A stretch of 64,000 nt of DNA from Pseudomonadota bacterium (GCA_009926615.1 RFOM01000001.1:1-64000); one strand, 5' to 3'; positions 17,721 to 26,479 are shown, counted from the stretch's first letter. Program-made: numbers and translations. Notes: generated from the sequence alone by a model not told the origin.

Positions 17721-19152
17721 ATGCTCACTCTTCGAAATTTTATTGACGGACTGTTTACACCCCCCGTTTGCGGCAAATTTTTGTCTGTTGAAAGTCCGGC
17801 AAACGGCAGAGTTTACGCCGAATGTCCGGATTCTGACGCTTCCGACGTAGGTAAAGCTGTAGCAGCTGCAAAAATTGCCCAGCCGGCGTGGGCGGCTCTG
17901 GGCGCGGCGAAACGCTCCGAAATCCTTCTGAAAGTCGCAGATTTATTGGAAAAACGAATCCCGCGATCAGGGCAAGCCTGCGGAGCTGGCTGAAAGGCTT
18001 GATATTCCTCGTTCAATTGCCAACATCCGGTTCTTTGCCACGCGCCTTCTGCATCTGTCGGATCAAACTTTTGTCTCATCTGACAATATCTTTCACGTTG
18101 TCGAACGATCGCCGGTCGGGGTCGTGGGACTTATCACGCCGTGGAATTTGCCTCTGTATCTGCTGACGTGGAAAATCGCTCCGGCCATCGCGTTCGGCAA
18201 CGCAGTTGTCTGCAAACCCTCCGAACTCACGCCGCTCACCGCACACATGCTGTGTGAAGTACTGAATGAGGCTGGTGTACCCAAGGGTGTCGTCAACATG
18301 GTGTTTGGTACCGGCCCTCGCGCCGGACAGGCGATAGTCGAGCATCCCGAAGTCAAGGCGATTTCATTCACAGGCGGCACTCAAACCGGCCGTCACCTTG
18401 CGATCACGGCGGCTCCGCTGTTCAAAAAAATCAGCCTCGAACTGGGCGGCAAAAATCCGAACATCATTTTTGCGGATGCCAACTTCGAATCAGCTGTTCA
18501 AACTTCTGTGCGATCGTCTTTTTTGAATCAGGGTGAAATCTGTCTGTGCGGTTCCAGAATCTACGTCGAGAAATCAATATTTGAAAAATTCACCGCGGCA
18601 TTCGTGCAGGCCGTGAGCAAATTCAAGGTCGGAGATCCCGCGGATCCGCAAACAAGCATGGGGGCACTGGTCAGTGCATCACATCTTGAAAAAGTGGATT
18701 CCTACGTAAAAATAGCTGTTGCCGACGGAGGGCGAATTCTGTACGGCGGAAAACGGGCTGCCCTTCCTGCTCCGCTGGACGGCGGTCATTATTACGAACC
18801 GACAATTCTTGTCGACGTTCCGCACCGGAGCAGGGTTATTCAGGAAGAAATTTTTGGTCCCGTCGTCACCCTGACACCTTTTGAAAATGAAGAGGAAGCC
18901 CTTCGACTTGCCAACGAACCGCAGTACGGACTTGCGGCAAGCGTTTGGACACAAAACCTGTCGCGGGCGCACCGCATGGCGCGCAAACTGGAATCGGGAA
19001 TCGTGTGGGTCAACGGCTGGATGCTGCGCGATTTGCGGGTGCCGTTCGGCGGAGTCAAAGCGTCCGGAATCGGTCGCGAAGGCGGCGACTGGTCATATGA
19101 TTTTTACACGGAAACAAAAGATATTTGCATCCAAATCGAAGGCTCGCCGTAA
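17721..19152 (+). CDS. 2-aminomuconate (or 2-hydroxymuconate) semialdehyde dehydrogenase, frame broken as assembled
   Basis: An NAD-dependent aldehyde dehydrogenase close to the ALDH8-type aminomuconate-semialdehyde dehydrogenases of the kynurenine pathway. Typical segments are PWNLPLYLLTWKIAPA, SLELGGKNP (general base Glu), NQGEICLC (catalytic Cys), EEIFGPV and PFGGVKASGIGREGG near the C-terminus. The reading frame is interrupted near 17951-17957: the first 76 or so codons end in LLEKR, and the frame resumes with ESRDQGKP in another frame. Compared with relatives, the stretch between these (about 8 residues) is missing, which fits loss of about 23 bases. The product as read would be a 90-residue stub; restart at 18124 would lack the N-terminal NAD-binding region. 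The gene is followed by a 2-aminomuconate deaminase gene, which supports the substrate assignment. It is either a pseudogene or an assembly error. Confidence 0.8.
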
Positions 19153-19182
19153 ATCGGGCACAACAGGGAAGGACATGAGTCA

Positions 19183-19617
19183 GTGACAAACCCAAAAACC
19201 GCAGTTTCGATTTTTTCAGGCACGGCACCCGAGGCCGTCGGGCCCTACCCTCACGCAAAAAAATACGGTGACCTGATTTTTGTATCGGGAATCGGGCCGC
19301 GCGAACGGGGCAAAAAAGAAATTCCGGGGGTCACACTGTCTGCGACGGGTGATGTGGTTGAGTATGACATTGAAATTCAAACACGGTCGGTCATCGAAAA
19401 CATCCGCACGATTCTCAAAGAAGCCGGCTGCGATTTGTCGGATATTATTGATGCTCAGTGTTTTCTGACGGACATCAAACAAGACTTTAAGAAGTTTAAT
19501 GCTGTTTATTCTGAATATTTCAACGCAGAGTCGGGGCCGGCCAGAACGACGATTGGCGTCACAGGGTTGCCCACGCCCATTGCGGTAGAAATAAAGGTCA
19601 TCGCGAAAACGCGATGA
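19183..19617 (+). CDS. 2-aminomuconate deaminase, RidA/YjgF family
   Basis: A 144-residue member of the RidA/YjgF family. The motifs APEAVGPYPHAKK, FVSGIGPRERG, IPGV, YDIEIQTRSVIENI, FLTDIKQDF and RTTIGVTGLPTPIAVEIK are closer to bacterial 2-aminomuconate deaminases (hydrolysis of 2-aminomuconate to 4-oxalocrotonate and ammonia) than to the housekeeping RidA. It lies 30 bases after the aminomuconate-semialdehyde dehydrogenase, so the pair makes consecutive steps of tryptophan/3-hydroxyanthranilate catabolism. The start is GTG at 19183, about 10 bases after AGGGAAGGA. An ATG at 19175 sits closer to the ribosome site but reads into TGA after three codons, which could hint at one more base lost here. 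A strong hairpin overlaps the stop codon. Confidence 0.82.
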   Translation: MTNPKTAVSIFSGTAPEAVGPYPHAKKYGDLIFVSGIGPRERGKKEIPGVTLSATGDVVEYDIEIQTRSVIENIRTILKEAGCDLSDIIDAQCFLTDIKQDFKKFNAVYSEYFNAESGPARTTIGVTGLPTPIAVEIKVIAKTR

Positions 19618-19627
19618 CCTTTATTTT
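19593..19627. terminator. Perfect 13-bp hairpin with T-rich flank between convergent genes
   Basis: AAAGGTCATCGCG (19593-19605) and CGCGATGACCTTT (19610-19622) form a perfect stem with loop AAAA, followed by ATTTTTAA on the plus strand. The stem overlaps the last codons and stop of the deaminase gene. On the minus strand the flank is TATTTC, so weaker termination of transcription from rpmG is possible as well. Confidence 0.85.
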
Positions 19628-19714
19628 TAAGTCGAACTCTTCAGGAGTTCCAAAGATGCGCTCAAAAAATGCCGTTAAAGGCTTTTCTGAATTTCCGCAG
19701 CTCCGATCTGTGAT

Positions 19715-19879
19715 TCAGATCTTGGATTCGCGGTGAATGATGTGCTTCTTGGTGAACTTGCAGTATTTCTTCAGTTCGATTTTTTTGGTTGTGGTCTTCT
19801 TGTTCTTGTCGGTGACGTAAACAGAACCTGTGGGCTTACCCTTCTCGTCGATTCCTACCAGCTTAATGAGATCGCGCAT
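19715..19879 (-). CDS. rpmG: 50S ribosomal protein L33
   Basis: This 54-residue basic protein starts [15 protein letters not shown] and ends [17 protein letters not shown]. The Y-x-K/R-xx-KKH-xx-HRE.K C-terminus is diagnostic of bacterial ribosomal protein L33, a component of the large subunit near the E site. The start at 19879 is fixed by AAGGAG seven bases upstream; an in-frame extension to 19936 has no ribosome site and no family support. Only one of the four zinc-ribbon Cys positions seen in some L33 forms is present, so this is a Cys-poor (zinc-independent) type. It is monocistronic here, facing the deaminase gene across a shared hairpin region. Confidence 0.95.
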   Translation of the reverse strand: MRDLIKLVGIDEKGKPTGSVYVTDKNKKTTTKKIELKKYCKFTKKHIIHRESKI

Positions 19880-19987
19880 TGTTTGCTCCTTTATTTCAGC
19901 ATTTCCACGGCGCGGCACTCGCGAGAGGGTGCGCATTCACGTTGAAAGTCTGAACGTGATAATGACAGAGCCTCGCCGCGTCAAGCC

Positions 19988-20692
19988 TCATTTCAGATTG
20001 GCAGGCGCATTCGTACCCTGAGGCCGGTAGGATGTGAGGTCTGACCAGACTGCCGGAGGCTTACTTCCGGACAAGACCTGAGTATTTGCAGGGAGATTCG
20101 GGTCGGCAGACCCTCCCAAAGAGCTGCCTGCCCCACCGACGCATTCGCCGCCTGCCGCGTCGCCATTGCGGCTGGGGTGGGTCAACCACTGGCAACCCAT
20201 GGCTGAATTAGCTTCGCAGGCGGTTTTGTCACGCCGGAAGACCCTGCAGGCAGGTGCCCCCTGCACGACCGCGGCGGGTGTCGCAGGCGGAGAAGCGACC
20301 AGTTTGTCAAAAGGAGCCGGCTGTTCGCAGGCCTTCCTGTGGGCTTCCTTTTCAATAAGAGCCCGTTGCGTGCCGGCACCCGTCAACCGCAGGTGCGGCT
20401 TTAGGGATGCTGCAGCAGTTGTTCCAAGCGCCGCGTCACAGGGAATGAACAAATCCCGCTCTTCGTTGCTCGGCTGAAAGGCTTCGCCGCAGCGCACTTC
20501 GTTGCAGCGGTAAATCACAGCCGGTCTGAGTGCATCGCGGGCGGCGGTCAGAGGCAAAATCCGAAAGCCCGCATTCTTTCCGCTGACTAGTGACTCGAAT
20601 GTCGAGTCGTTGAGTGTCGTCACGCTTTTTTTCATACAGCCTGTAAATGCCAAACTCGCAAAAGCAGAAATGAAAAGAAAAACGGACTTCAT
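19988..20692 (-). CDS. Hypothetical Cys-containing lipoprotein
   Basis: This is 234 residues with a classical lipoprotein signal: Lys2, hydrophobic core, lipobox LAFTG-C19. The mature protein has scattered Cys (YRCNEVRCGEAF, FIPC, ACRVF, CEANSAMGCQW, GECVG), suggesting disulfides in an exported protein, and a Gly/Ser/Pro-rich C-terminal third. No family was recognised. Its ATG overlaps the stop of the upstream lipoprotein gene in an ATGA arrangement, so the two are probably translationally coupled and may act together in the envelope. Confidence 0.8.
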   Translation of the reverse strand: MKSVFLFISAFASLAFTGCMKKSVTTLNDSTFESLVSGKNAGFRILPLTAARDALRPAVIYRCNEVRCGEAFQPSNEERDLFIPCDAALGTTAAASLKPHLRLTGAGTQRALIEKEAHRKACEQPAPFDKLVASPPATPAAVVQGAPACRVFRRDKTACEANSAMGCQWLTHPSRNGDAAGGECVGGAGSSLGGSADPNLPANTQVLSGSKPPAVWSDLTSYRPQGTNAPANLK

Positions 20693-21819
20693 TCAGGCGA
20701 CCTCAATGCGTACGCGAACGGTGTAAAATTATACGTGCCGTACCCAAAGATATTGCGCTCGTGGATGAAGTCCTGATTGTCTATCACCCAGCCGATGCCG
20801 GCCTTTTGGTTCGACCAACCGTAAAACATGTATGTATGGGCAGGATAACTGGGATAGCGTGCGTCGTCTTCCGTCAGAACCACGTCGCCGGGCTGCAAAT
20901 TGTTTGCCGAAGTGACCTTCGTCCAGTTCAGACGCTGCATCATGAACTGCGCAAACGGCCTGGTCACCAGTGAAACGGATTCACCGTTGATGTATTCGTT
21001 CTGAGGGACGGCGGTACCCGACATTCGGAGAGCCGTGCTCATAAAGGCAACACAACCGTTCCGCCTGCCGGCCGGATAAAAAGTCAGAACTTTCTCAAAG
21101 ACTTTTTCATAGTTGCTTCTGACGCTGTAAAAATCATAAAGTTTGCGGTTCGCAGTTCCGCCCCGTATGCGCAAGGGCATGAACGCACCATTCCAGCGCA
21201 TGGATTCACACGGCGGACCTCCGCCTCTGCGTTTGCATTCATCAACATCGCGCAACCGAAAAGGCCCGAAAACATTCTCGCCTTCAGCACACGCATCGCG
21301 CGCCGCATCAAATACGGCCCCTCGCGGACAACGCTCGCCAAGGCGCAGGCGGGCAGCAAATTTTCTTTCCCAGCGCGCTCCTTCACACGCATCATTTCCG
21401 CCGCCGAACTGCTTGCACAGAGCAATCATCTCTCCGGTAAAAGGGCCTACGGCCTGTGTTTCCGTGACGCACAACTTTTCGGCCGGCGAATACCAGCTGG
21501 CGGGCGGACAAAAAATTGCGTCCGGATTCGTCTTTGCAGCATTGTTCAAAGTTGAATTCGATGACGGCAATCCGGCATTCCTGCGACTTGAATCGTCGAC
21601 TGCAGGAGGAAGGCTGTTCTGCCGGCCTGATTGCGAAGTTTGGCTCTGCCGACCCGCAGAATCTGATTCATCAGCCGCAGCCGCATCAATATCTTGCTCG
21701 TTTTCAAGAGCGTCTGCGACCTTTTCGCCGATTTCGGAACTGAATCGCGGAGGCAGCTGACCGCAACCTGCGGTAATCACATTGGCGGCAACAAAAACGA
21801 CGGAAAGGATACGCTTCAT
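20689..21819 (-). CDS. Lipoprotein with two Cys-rich repeats and a C-terminal NlpC/P60-like domain
   Basis: The start at 21819 (MKRILSVVF) is chosen because GAGGGGG lies about 7 bases upstream; the lipobox is ITAG-C19. Residues about 20-100 are a Ser/Ala/Asn-rich linker. Residues about 104-215 contain two copies of a Cys repeat: CP, ~10 residues, C, ~7, GPF, ~8, C, ~10, C, ~5, W. Residues about 225-376 look like a papain-fold peptidoglycan amidase/CHAP-type domain: NGCVAFMSTALR (candidate nucleophile C256), LQPGDVVL (311-), AHTYMFYGW (candidate H328) and WVIDNQ (D347). The assignment of catalytic residues is by pattern only. The same Cys repeat occurs in the lipoprotein at 61356-62846. It is the first gene of a two-gene unit. 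Confidence 0.78.
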   Translation of the reverse strand: MKRILSVVFVAANVITAGCGQLPPRFSSEIGEKVADALENEQDIDAAAADESDSAGRQSQTSQSGRQNSLPPAVDDSSRRNAGLPSSNSTLNNAAKTNPDAIFCPPASWYSPAEKLCVTETQAVGPFTGEMIALCKQFGGGNDACEGARWERKFAARLRLGERCPRGAVFDAARDACAEGENVFGPFRLRDVDECKRRGGGPPCESMRWNGAFMPLRIRGGTANRKLYDFYSVRSNYEKVFEKVLTFYPAGRRNGCVAFMSTALRMSGTAVPQNEYINGESVSLVTRPFAQFMMQRLNWTKVTSANNLQPGDVVLTEDDARYPSYPAHTYMFYGWSNQKAGIGWVIDNQDFIHERNIFGYGTYNFTPFAYALRSPE

Positions 21820-21910
21820 CAACAGACCCCCTCTTTTTGTCAAGAAGCACATTTGAGATGAACTTCTTTGCGTATTTTCGATGCTACTGGGGTCAATTTA
21901 CGTCGATCTG

Positions 21911-21944
21911 AGTCAGCCAAAAGCAGATCGTCTTCCGGCTGACT
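21911..21944. other. Inverted repeat upstream of the two-lipoprotein unit
   Basis: AGTCAGCC (21911-21918) and GGCTGACT (21937-21944) are a perfect 8-bp inverted repeat with an 18-base spacer, about 100 bases upstream of the ATG at 21819. No T-run follows on either strand, so it is more likely an operator or an RNA leader hairpin than a terminator. Confidence 0.35.
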
Positions 21945-21995
21945 GGGAAAATTAAGCAGGGAACAGAAGAAAAAATAAAAAAAAGACTTTTATGA

Positions 21996-22025
21996 ATAAA
22001 AAACGCAGCGATAAAATCGCCGCGT
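21996..22025 (-). terminator. Intrinsic terminator after the aspartase-fusion gene
   Basis: Read on the minus strand, ACGCGGCGAT and ATCGCTGCGT pair (one mismatch) around a three-base loop, followed by TTTTTTATT. It lies 57 bases after the stop codon at 22082. Confidence 0.75.
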
Positions 22026-22081
22026 ATGAATCACAGGAATATGCAGATTATTACTGAACTACAGATCAGGGTTGACAAAAA

Positions 22082-23926
22082 TCAGGAAAGCATATTCTCG
22101 GGCCGGAGAAGTTCTTCGAGTCTCTCGCGGCTCATCAGTTTATTTTCAAGCACCAGATCAAAAACGCTCTTTCCGGATTCCAGAGCGAGTTTTGCAATGC
22201 GGGTGGAATTTTCGTAACCGATGTAAGGATTGAGCGCCGTGACCAGCCCGATGCTGTTCTCCACGTAGCGCCTGCACACTTCAGGATTGGCAGTAATTCC
22301 CGTAATACAAAGACGCGAAAGTGTTTTAATTGCACGGGGAAGCATTTGCATCGACTGAAAAAGATTGAAAACAATAACCGGCTCCATCACATTCAGCTGC
22401 AACTGGCCGGCTTCTGCCGCAAGCGTAATCGTAAGGTCGTTTCCGATAACCTGAAAAGCAACCTGATTGACAACTTCAGGAATGACCGGATTAACCTTGC
22501 CGGGCATAATACTCGAACCGGGTTGCATCGGCGGCAGATTGATTTCACCCAAACCGCAGCGCGGACCGCTCGACAGCAGTCTCAGGTCGTTGCAGATTTT
22601 ACTCAACTTGGTTGCGAGGCGCTTGAGTATTCCGGAAAACAAAACAAATGATCCGGTGTCAGGAGTGGCTTCAATCAGGTTTGCCGAACTGACAAGATTC
22701 ATTCCCGTGATTTTTCTGAGTTGCGCAACAGCCTTTGAACGGTAGTCAGGATGCGCAGTGATTCCTGTGCCTATCGCGGTTCCGCCCAGATTCACCTCAA
22801 GAAACAGACGTGCCGCATCCTGCAGACGCATGATGTCTTCTTCGAGATTCACCCGAAAAGCTTCAAACTCCTGACCGAGTGTCATGGGCACGGCATCCTG
22901 AAGCTGTGTGCGGCCCATTTTGATCACTGAATTAAATTCTTTTGCCTTGACTGAAAAAGCCTCGCACAATTCCTTCAGCGCATCAGTCATCGCAGGCAGC
23001 GAGTGAAGAATCGCAACACGGACTGCTGTGGGATATGCGTCATTGGTCGACTGACCGAGATTCACGTGATTGTTCGGATGGATTTTTTTGTATTCGCCTT
23101 TTTGGTAACCTGCAATCTCAAGAGCGCGGTTGGCAATCACCTCGTTTGCATTCATGTTCGTGGACGTTCCTGCCCCGCCCTGAATGACGTCCACGACAAA
23201 CTGCTCATGCCAGTGTCCCGCAATGATTTCATCGCATGCCTGACAGACCGGAACACATATCTCGGGCGGGAGCAATTTAAGCTCCTGATTGGCAAGTGCC
23301 GCTGCTTTTTTCACCTCGGCAAGCGCGCGTATAAGTGCCGGAAATGCGCGGAGTGTTACGCCGGTGATGTTGAAATTCTCGCGCGCACGAAGGGTCTGCA
23401 CTCCGAAGTAGGATTCAGCGGAAACCTCGCGGTCGCCCAACAGATCGTGCTCAATTCGGGTTTTACCGGAGCGGTAAACGGCTGACAACAACCCCCTGTC
23501 GGCTGCGCCCTGAATGCGTGCAAATGCATAAGACGCAACATTATGCTGAATTTTTCCTGCCAGCTGAGGATGCTCATCGAACATTTTAAGAAAAGATTCA
23601 CGGCGCAGAAGCAAAAACTCCGCATCGCTGAGCGCCGAACAGGTCGCCTGATGAACGGTTCCGTCCCGCAGAAGAGAGGCCTCGCCGAGGAATTGGCGCG
23701 GGCCGTATATTGCGGTCATCTCATCCCAGTCCGAGGTTCCCTGCTGTGCATGAAGTTCAACCTGTCCGGAAACGATGATTCTGACCCGATCGCGGACATC
23801 GCCCGAAGAATAAATTATTCCTCCGGCCTTGGCCGCAGACTTTTGAAGATACGTTTTAAGAGTTTTCAGCTCGCTTGGAGTGAGGTCTGAAAAGATCGGC
23901 AAACCGGACAAAATCGATTCGGACAT
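22082..23926 (-). CDS. Aspartate ammonia-lyase with N-terminal cyclic-nucleotide-binding-like domain
   Basis: The start at 23926 (MSESILSGLPIFSDLTPSEL) has GGAG about 8 bases upstream; the 19-codon extension lacks one. Residues about 8-135 have the cNMP-binding fold pattern: GLPIFSDLTPSEL, a Gly-rich turn, IVSGQVEL, and the cassette FLGEASLLRDG. The Arg that normally contacts the cyclic phosphate is replaced (HQA at 92-94), so cAMP binding is doubtful. Residues about 155-612 are a complete aspartase/fumarase-superfamily enzyme (aspartate to fumarate plus ammonia): GGAGTSTNMNANEVIANRA, HPNNHVNLGQSTND, GRTQLQDAVP and the signature GSSIMPGKVNP at 470-480. The total of 614 residues compares with about 470 for plain aspartase. 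It is the last gene of a three-gene operon with a PilZ protein and a CrtI-like enzyme, and a terminator follows. Confidence 0.9.
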   Translation of the reverse strand: MSESILSGLPIFSDLTPSELKTLKTYLQKSAAKAGGIIYSSGDVRDRVRIIVSGQVELHAQQGTSDWDEMTAIYGPRQFLGEASLLRDGTVHQATCSALSDAEFLLLRRESFLKMFDEHPQLAGKIQHNVASYAFARIQGAADRGLLSAVYRSGKTRIEHDLLGDREVSAESYFGVQTLRARENFNITGVTLRAFPALIRALAEVKKAAALANQELKLLPPEICVPVCQACDEIIAGHWHEQFVVDVIQGGAGTSTNMNANEVIANRALEIAGYQKGEYKKIHPNNHVNLGQSTNDAYPTAVRVAILHSLPAMTDALKELCEAFSVKAKEFNSVIKMGRTQLQDAVPMTLGQEFEAFRVNLEEDIMRLQDAARLFLEVNLGGTAIGTGITAHPDYRSKAVAQLRKITGMNLVSSANLIEATPDTGSFVLFSGILKRLATKLSKICNDLRLLSSGPRCGLGEINLPPMQPGSSIMPGKVNPVIPEVVNQVAFQVIGNDLTITLAAEAGQLQLNVMEPVIVFNLFQSMQMLPRAIKTLSRLCITGITANPEVCRRYVENSIGLVTALNPYIGYENSTRIAKLALESGKSVFDLVLENKLMSRERLEELLRPENMLS

Positions 23927-23957
23927 GGCAAAGTCTCCGCTGGGAAGACTGACATTC

Positions 23958-24827
23958 CTACACAGATTCTGCTGTCTGAACAAGCTTGATGAAGGACCTT
24001 AATGCGGCATCCAGTTCACTTGTCACTTCGGTGAACTGGAATCCGATGCGGAAGAAGTTTTCGCGCATCTGCATGTCGTCTGAACTCGGCAAAACCTTCA
24101 AACGCGTGGCAACAATGCGCTGAAATTCATCGTAGCCGTTGGTCAGGACCGCAGCTGTGGTCTTTTTGGTCCAGCGCACCGAGACGCGGACGCTGAGAGG
24201 GGCCGTGCTTGGCAAGTAAAGGGAGGCTTGCAGCTCGTCCTCGTCTGCACGGAAGAGGTCGGCAATCGCCCCGTAACGGGTAAAACACGCGACTCCGCCC
24301 AAACTGACATCGTCAATCCGCACGCGGGGAGCTTTGGACGCATCGTCGCGCAAAAAACGCGGCATAAACGGGGCGTCAAAACGTTCAAGTTCAATGCGCC
24401 TGTCGTTGAACTCAAGAAATGCGGCGCAGGGGATCGGCACCCGAAAACGGGCGTTCGCACGCCGTTCAAGAGCCACAAGCTTGTCCGGAACACTCAGCAG
24501 GATTTTTCCGGAAACCCGCTGTTTGATTTTGGTTACGAAAATAATTTTTTTGGACAGCAGAATAAACTCGATTCTCACGAGTTTGTGCTGCGCCAAAAGT
24601 TGATCTCCGGCCGGTGAAATTCCCGAGACCACCAGCGATCCTTCGCTGACAAGAAGGTCTTCAACCACGCCGCGCACAAGCTTTCCGTCGCTCGAATACT
24701 TGATGAGGACCTGCGTCTTGCGCCGGTTAACCTCGCGCAAAATCTCAAGCACCTGTTCGGGTCTGGAAAAGGCAATCGCCTTGTCCTTATTTCCTGCTTT
24801 TTCTTGTCCTGCTGCTGCGCCGGCCAC
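23958..24827 (-). CDS. PilZ domain protein (probable c-di-GMP receptor)
   Basis: A cytoplasmic protein of 289 residues. Residues about 20-115 resemble a YcgR-N-like beta-domain; the PilZ motif follows as ERRANARFRVP (R123xxxR127) and DVSLGG (173-178, the D/NxSxxG element). Together these are the c-di-GMP-binding signature. The start is GTG at 24827 with GGAGGG eight bases upstream. It lies 18 bases downstream of the CrtI-like gene and about 31 bases upstream of the aspartase fusion, so co-transcription is likely. PilZ/YcgR-like proteins often tune motility, adhesion or secretion in response to c-di-GMP; the target here is unknown. Confidence 0.87.
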   Translation of the reverse strand: MAGAAAGQEKAGNKDKAIAFSRPEQVLEILREVNRRKTQVLIKYSSDGKLVRGVVEDLLVSEGSLVVSGISPAGDQLLAQHKLVRIEFILLSKKIIFVTKIKQRVSGKILLSVPDKLVALERRANARFRVPIPCAAFLEFNDRRIELERFDAPFMPRFLRDDASKAPRVRIDDVSLGGVACFTRYGAIADLFRADEDELQASLYLPSTAPLSVRVSVRWTKKTTAAVLTNGYDEFQRIVATRLKVLPSSDDMQMRENFFRIGFQFTEVTSELDAALRSFIKLVQTAESV

Positions 24828-24845
24828 GCGATGGCCCTCCCGTCC

Positions 24846-26456
24846 TCAATGTTCGCAGGAGGAGATCATTTCCGCAAGACCGACACCGTTGAGCAGAGCC
24901 GTCACAATTCCGTGAGACGGGCGAATATGTGCACCGCAAAGGAACAATCCGTCCTGTCCGGTCCATGCCGAAGGTCTCTTCCAGAGAAGGTCCGAAACCG
25001 TCGGCGCAAAACCGTAGCCGTTGAGAGTCTGTGAATTAAGGTAGCGCCTGTGCGTCAGCGGAGTCCCGAGCTCCGTCCACACAAGCTCGCCTTCGAGCTG
25101 CGGCCACTGCCGGATAAGTCTTTGTGTCAATTTTCCGAGTACGTCTTCTTTCAGCACGCGGTAATGCCGGCCGTAGCCTCCTTTGCTCTCCGGCAGCCTG
25201 TATTTGTCGGGGCTTTCTCCGCCCCAAATCTCAGCCACCGGCGGACAAAGGAACATCGCCTGAAACACTCCCCTTGCGCCCAGTTTGTTACCTTGTTCCA
25301 CAGCCTCCGGATCCCTCAGTGATCCTGTGGACAGATACAGCGGAGAGGCTTCTGCCAGTTTCAAAAGCGACTCGTTAAGGTAACACGCCTCTGAATCCAG
25401 ACTTCCCATCAGCCAGTAGTTTCTGTTCATCAGGCCGTATTCCTGCAACGGCCGGCGGGTGGCGTAATAACCTACGACCAGAGCATGCGGGGTCTCGGCG
25501 CCTCTGAGCTTGATATCCAAAAATGCAGAAGCAGAAATTCCGCGCGCAGACTGATTCAGAGTCCGCGGATCGGGTGTCCAGACAACATTGCGCGCATATA
25601 ATTCGACTCCGTCAGCCATCCGGACACAAAAACGCACACCGCTGCGGACTAATTCGGGAGAGTGGATTTTTTCAAATGTTGCATCGGCATTGCAGCGGTA
25701 TGTGACCTGCGGATGCATGAGACCGCGGATCATGGCCCTGCCTCCGCCGCGCACAAACCCCGCACCCTCAAAATAATAGCGTTGCACGGTCATGTGCAAA
25801 AATGCGCTGACCCGCGAAGGAGGCACGCCGATCAGCACGTGATGAACCGCGAGAATCTCGCGCAGTCTGCCGGATATGCGGCAGGAATCAAAAACCTGCG
25901 CAAGGGTTTTTGTCGCAAGGTAAACCAGCTTCACCCTGCTCTTATGCGCTATGGCAATTTTCAACACATCTCTGACGGCAACGGGAAAACTCAACTGCCG
26001 CGACACACTCCAGACCAAATCGAGATATTCAAAATAACGGTCGATACCGCCGGTCTGCTCCGGAAAATGTTCTTTGAGACGCTCGGCGAATCTGCCTGCA
26101 GGTGCGCAGTAGGAAAAATTTTCCGCATCGCCGGATTCGGCAGAATGCGAACCGTCGAAAACCAAAGTTTCAAACTCGTCGTCGAGCGGAATTTTTTCGA
26201 GCGAAATTCCGAGGCTGTTCAGTGAGCGGTCAAAGTGACTTCCGCCGGCCATGTCGGCGATATAATGCAAGCCGACCTCAAAGGTGGCGCCCGAACGCTC
26301 AAAAGGTAACAAGTGACCGCCGAGCTCTTTTGCCTTTTCCAGAACGGCTACTTTTTGCCCGTCTACAGCAAGCCTGCGGGCACAGGACAAACCGGCAAGA
26401 CCACTTCCAAAAATTACAGTATCAAAGACTTGATGCGAAGCGTTCGCAAAGTACAT
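24846..26456 (-). CDS. FAD-dependent oxidoreductase, phytoene desaturase/retinol saturase-like
   Basis: This 536-residue flavoprotein of the CrtI/CrtISO/RetSat superfamily has the N-terminal dinucleotide-binding motif VIFGSGLAGLSCARRLA followed by VLEKAKELGGHL. Other markers are GLHYIADM, FVRGGGRAMIRGL in the middle and a C-terminal FLCGAHIRPSHGIVTALLNGVG, the FAD-contact motif at the end of such enzymes. Members saturate, desaturate or isomerise polyenes; the substrate here cannot be told. The start is ATG at 26456; a TTG two codons upstream is closer to AAAGG and is an alternative. The ATG is only 23 bases from the divergently transcribed TonB-like gene, so the promoters must overlap the opposite gene. 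It is first in an operon with the PilZ and aspartase-fusion genes. Confidence 0.83.
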   Translation of the reverse strand: MYFANASHQVFDTVIFGSGLAGLSCARRLAVDGQKVAVLEKAKELGGHLLPFERSGATFEVGLHYIADMAGGSHFDRSLNSLGISLEKIPLDDEFETLVFDGSHSAESGDAENFSYCAPAGRFAERLKEHFPEQTGGIDRYFEYLDLVWSVSRQLSFPVAVRDVLKIAIAHKSRVKLVYLATKTLAQVFDSCRISGRLREILAVHHVLIGVPPSRVSAFLHMTVQRYYFEGAGFVRGGGRAMIRGLMHPQVTYRCNADATFEKIHSPELVRSGVRFCVRMADGVELYARNVVWTPDPRTLNQSARGISASAFLDIKLRGAETPHALVVGYYATRRPLQEYGLMNRNYWLMGSLDSEACYLNESLLKLAEASPLYLSTGSLRDPEAVEQGNKLGARGVFQAMFLCPPVAEIWGGESPDKYRLPESKGGYGRHYRVLKEDVLGKLTQRLIRQWPQLEGELVWTELGTPLTHRRYLNSQTLNGYGFAPTVSDLLWKRPSAWTGQDGLFLCGAHIRPSHGIVTALLNGVGLAEMISSCEH

Positions 26457-26479
26457 GGCCAAGTCAACCTTTCTGTCCT

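Noticed and set aside
26102..26479. N-terminal extension of the TonB-like frame by 126 codons
   Set aside because: It lies entirely over the divergent oxidoreductase coding region, has no ribosome site and no membrane or family signal; the membrane segment fits a start at 26480.
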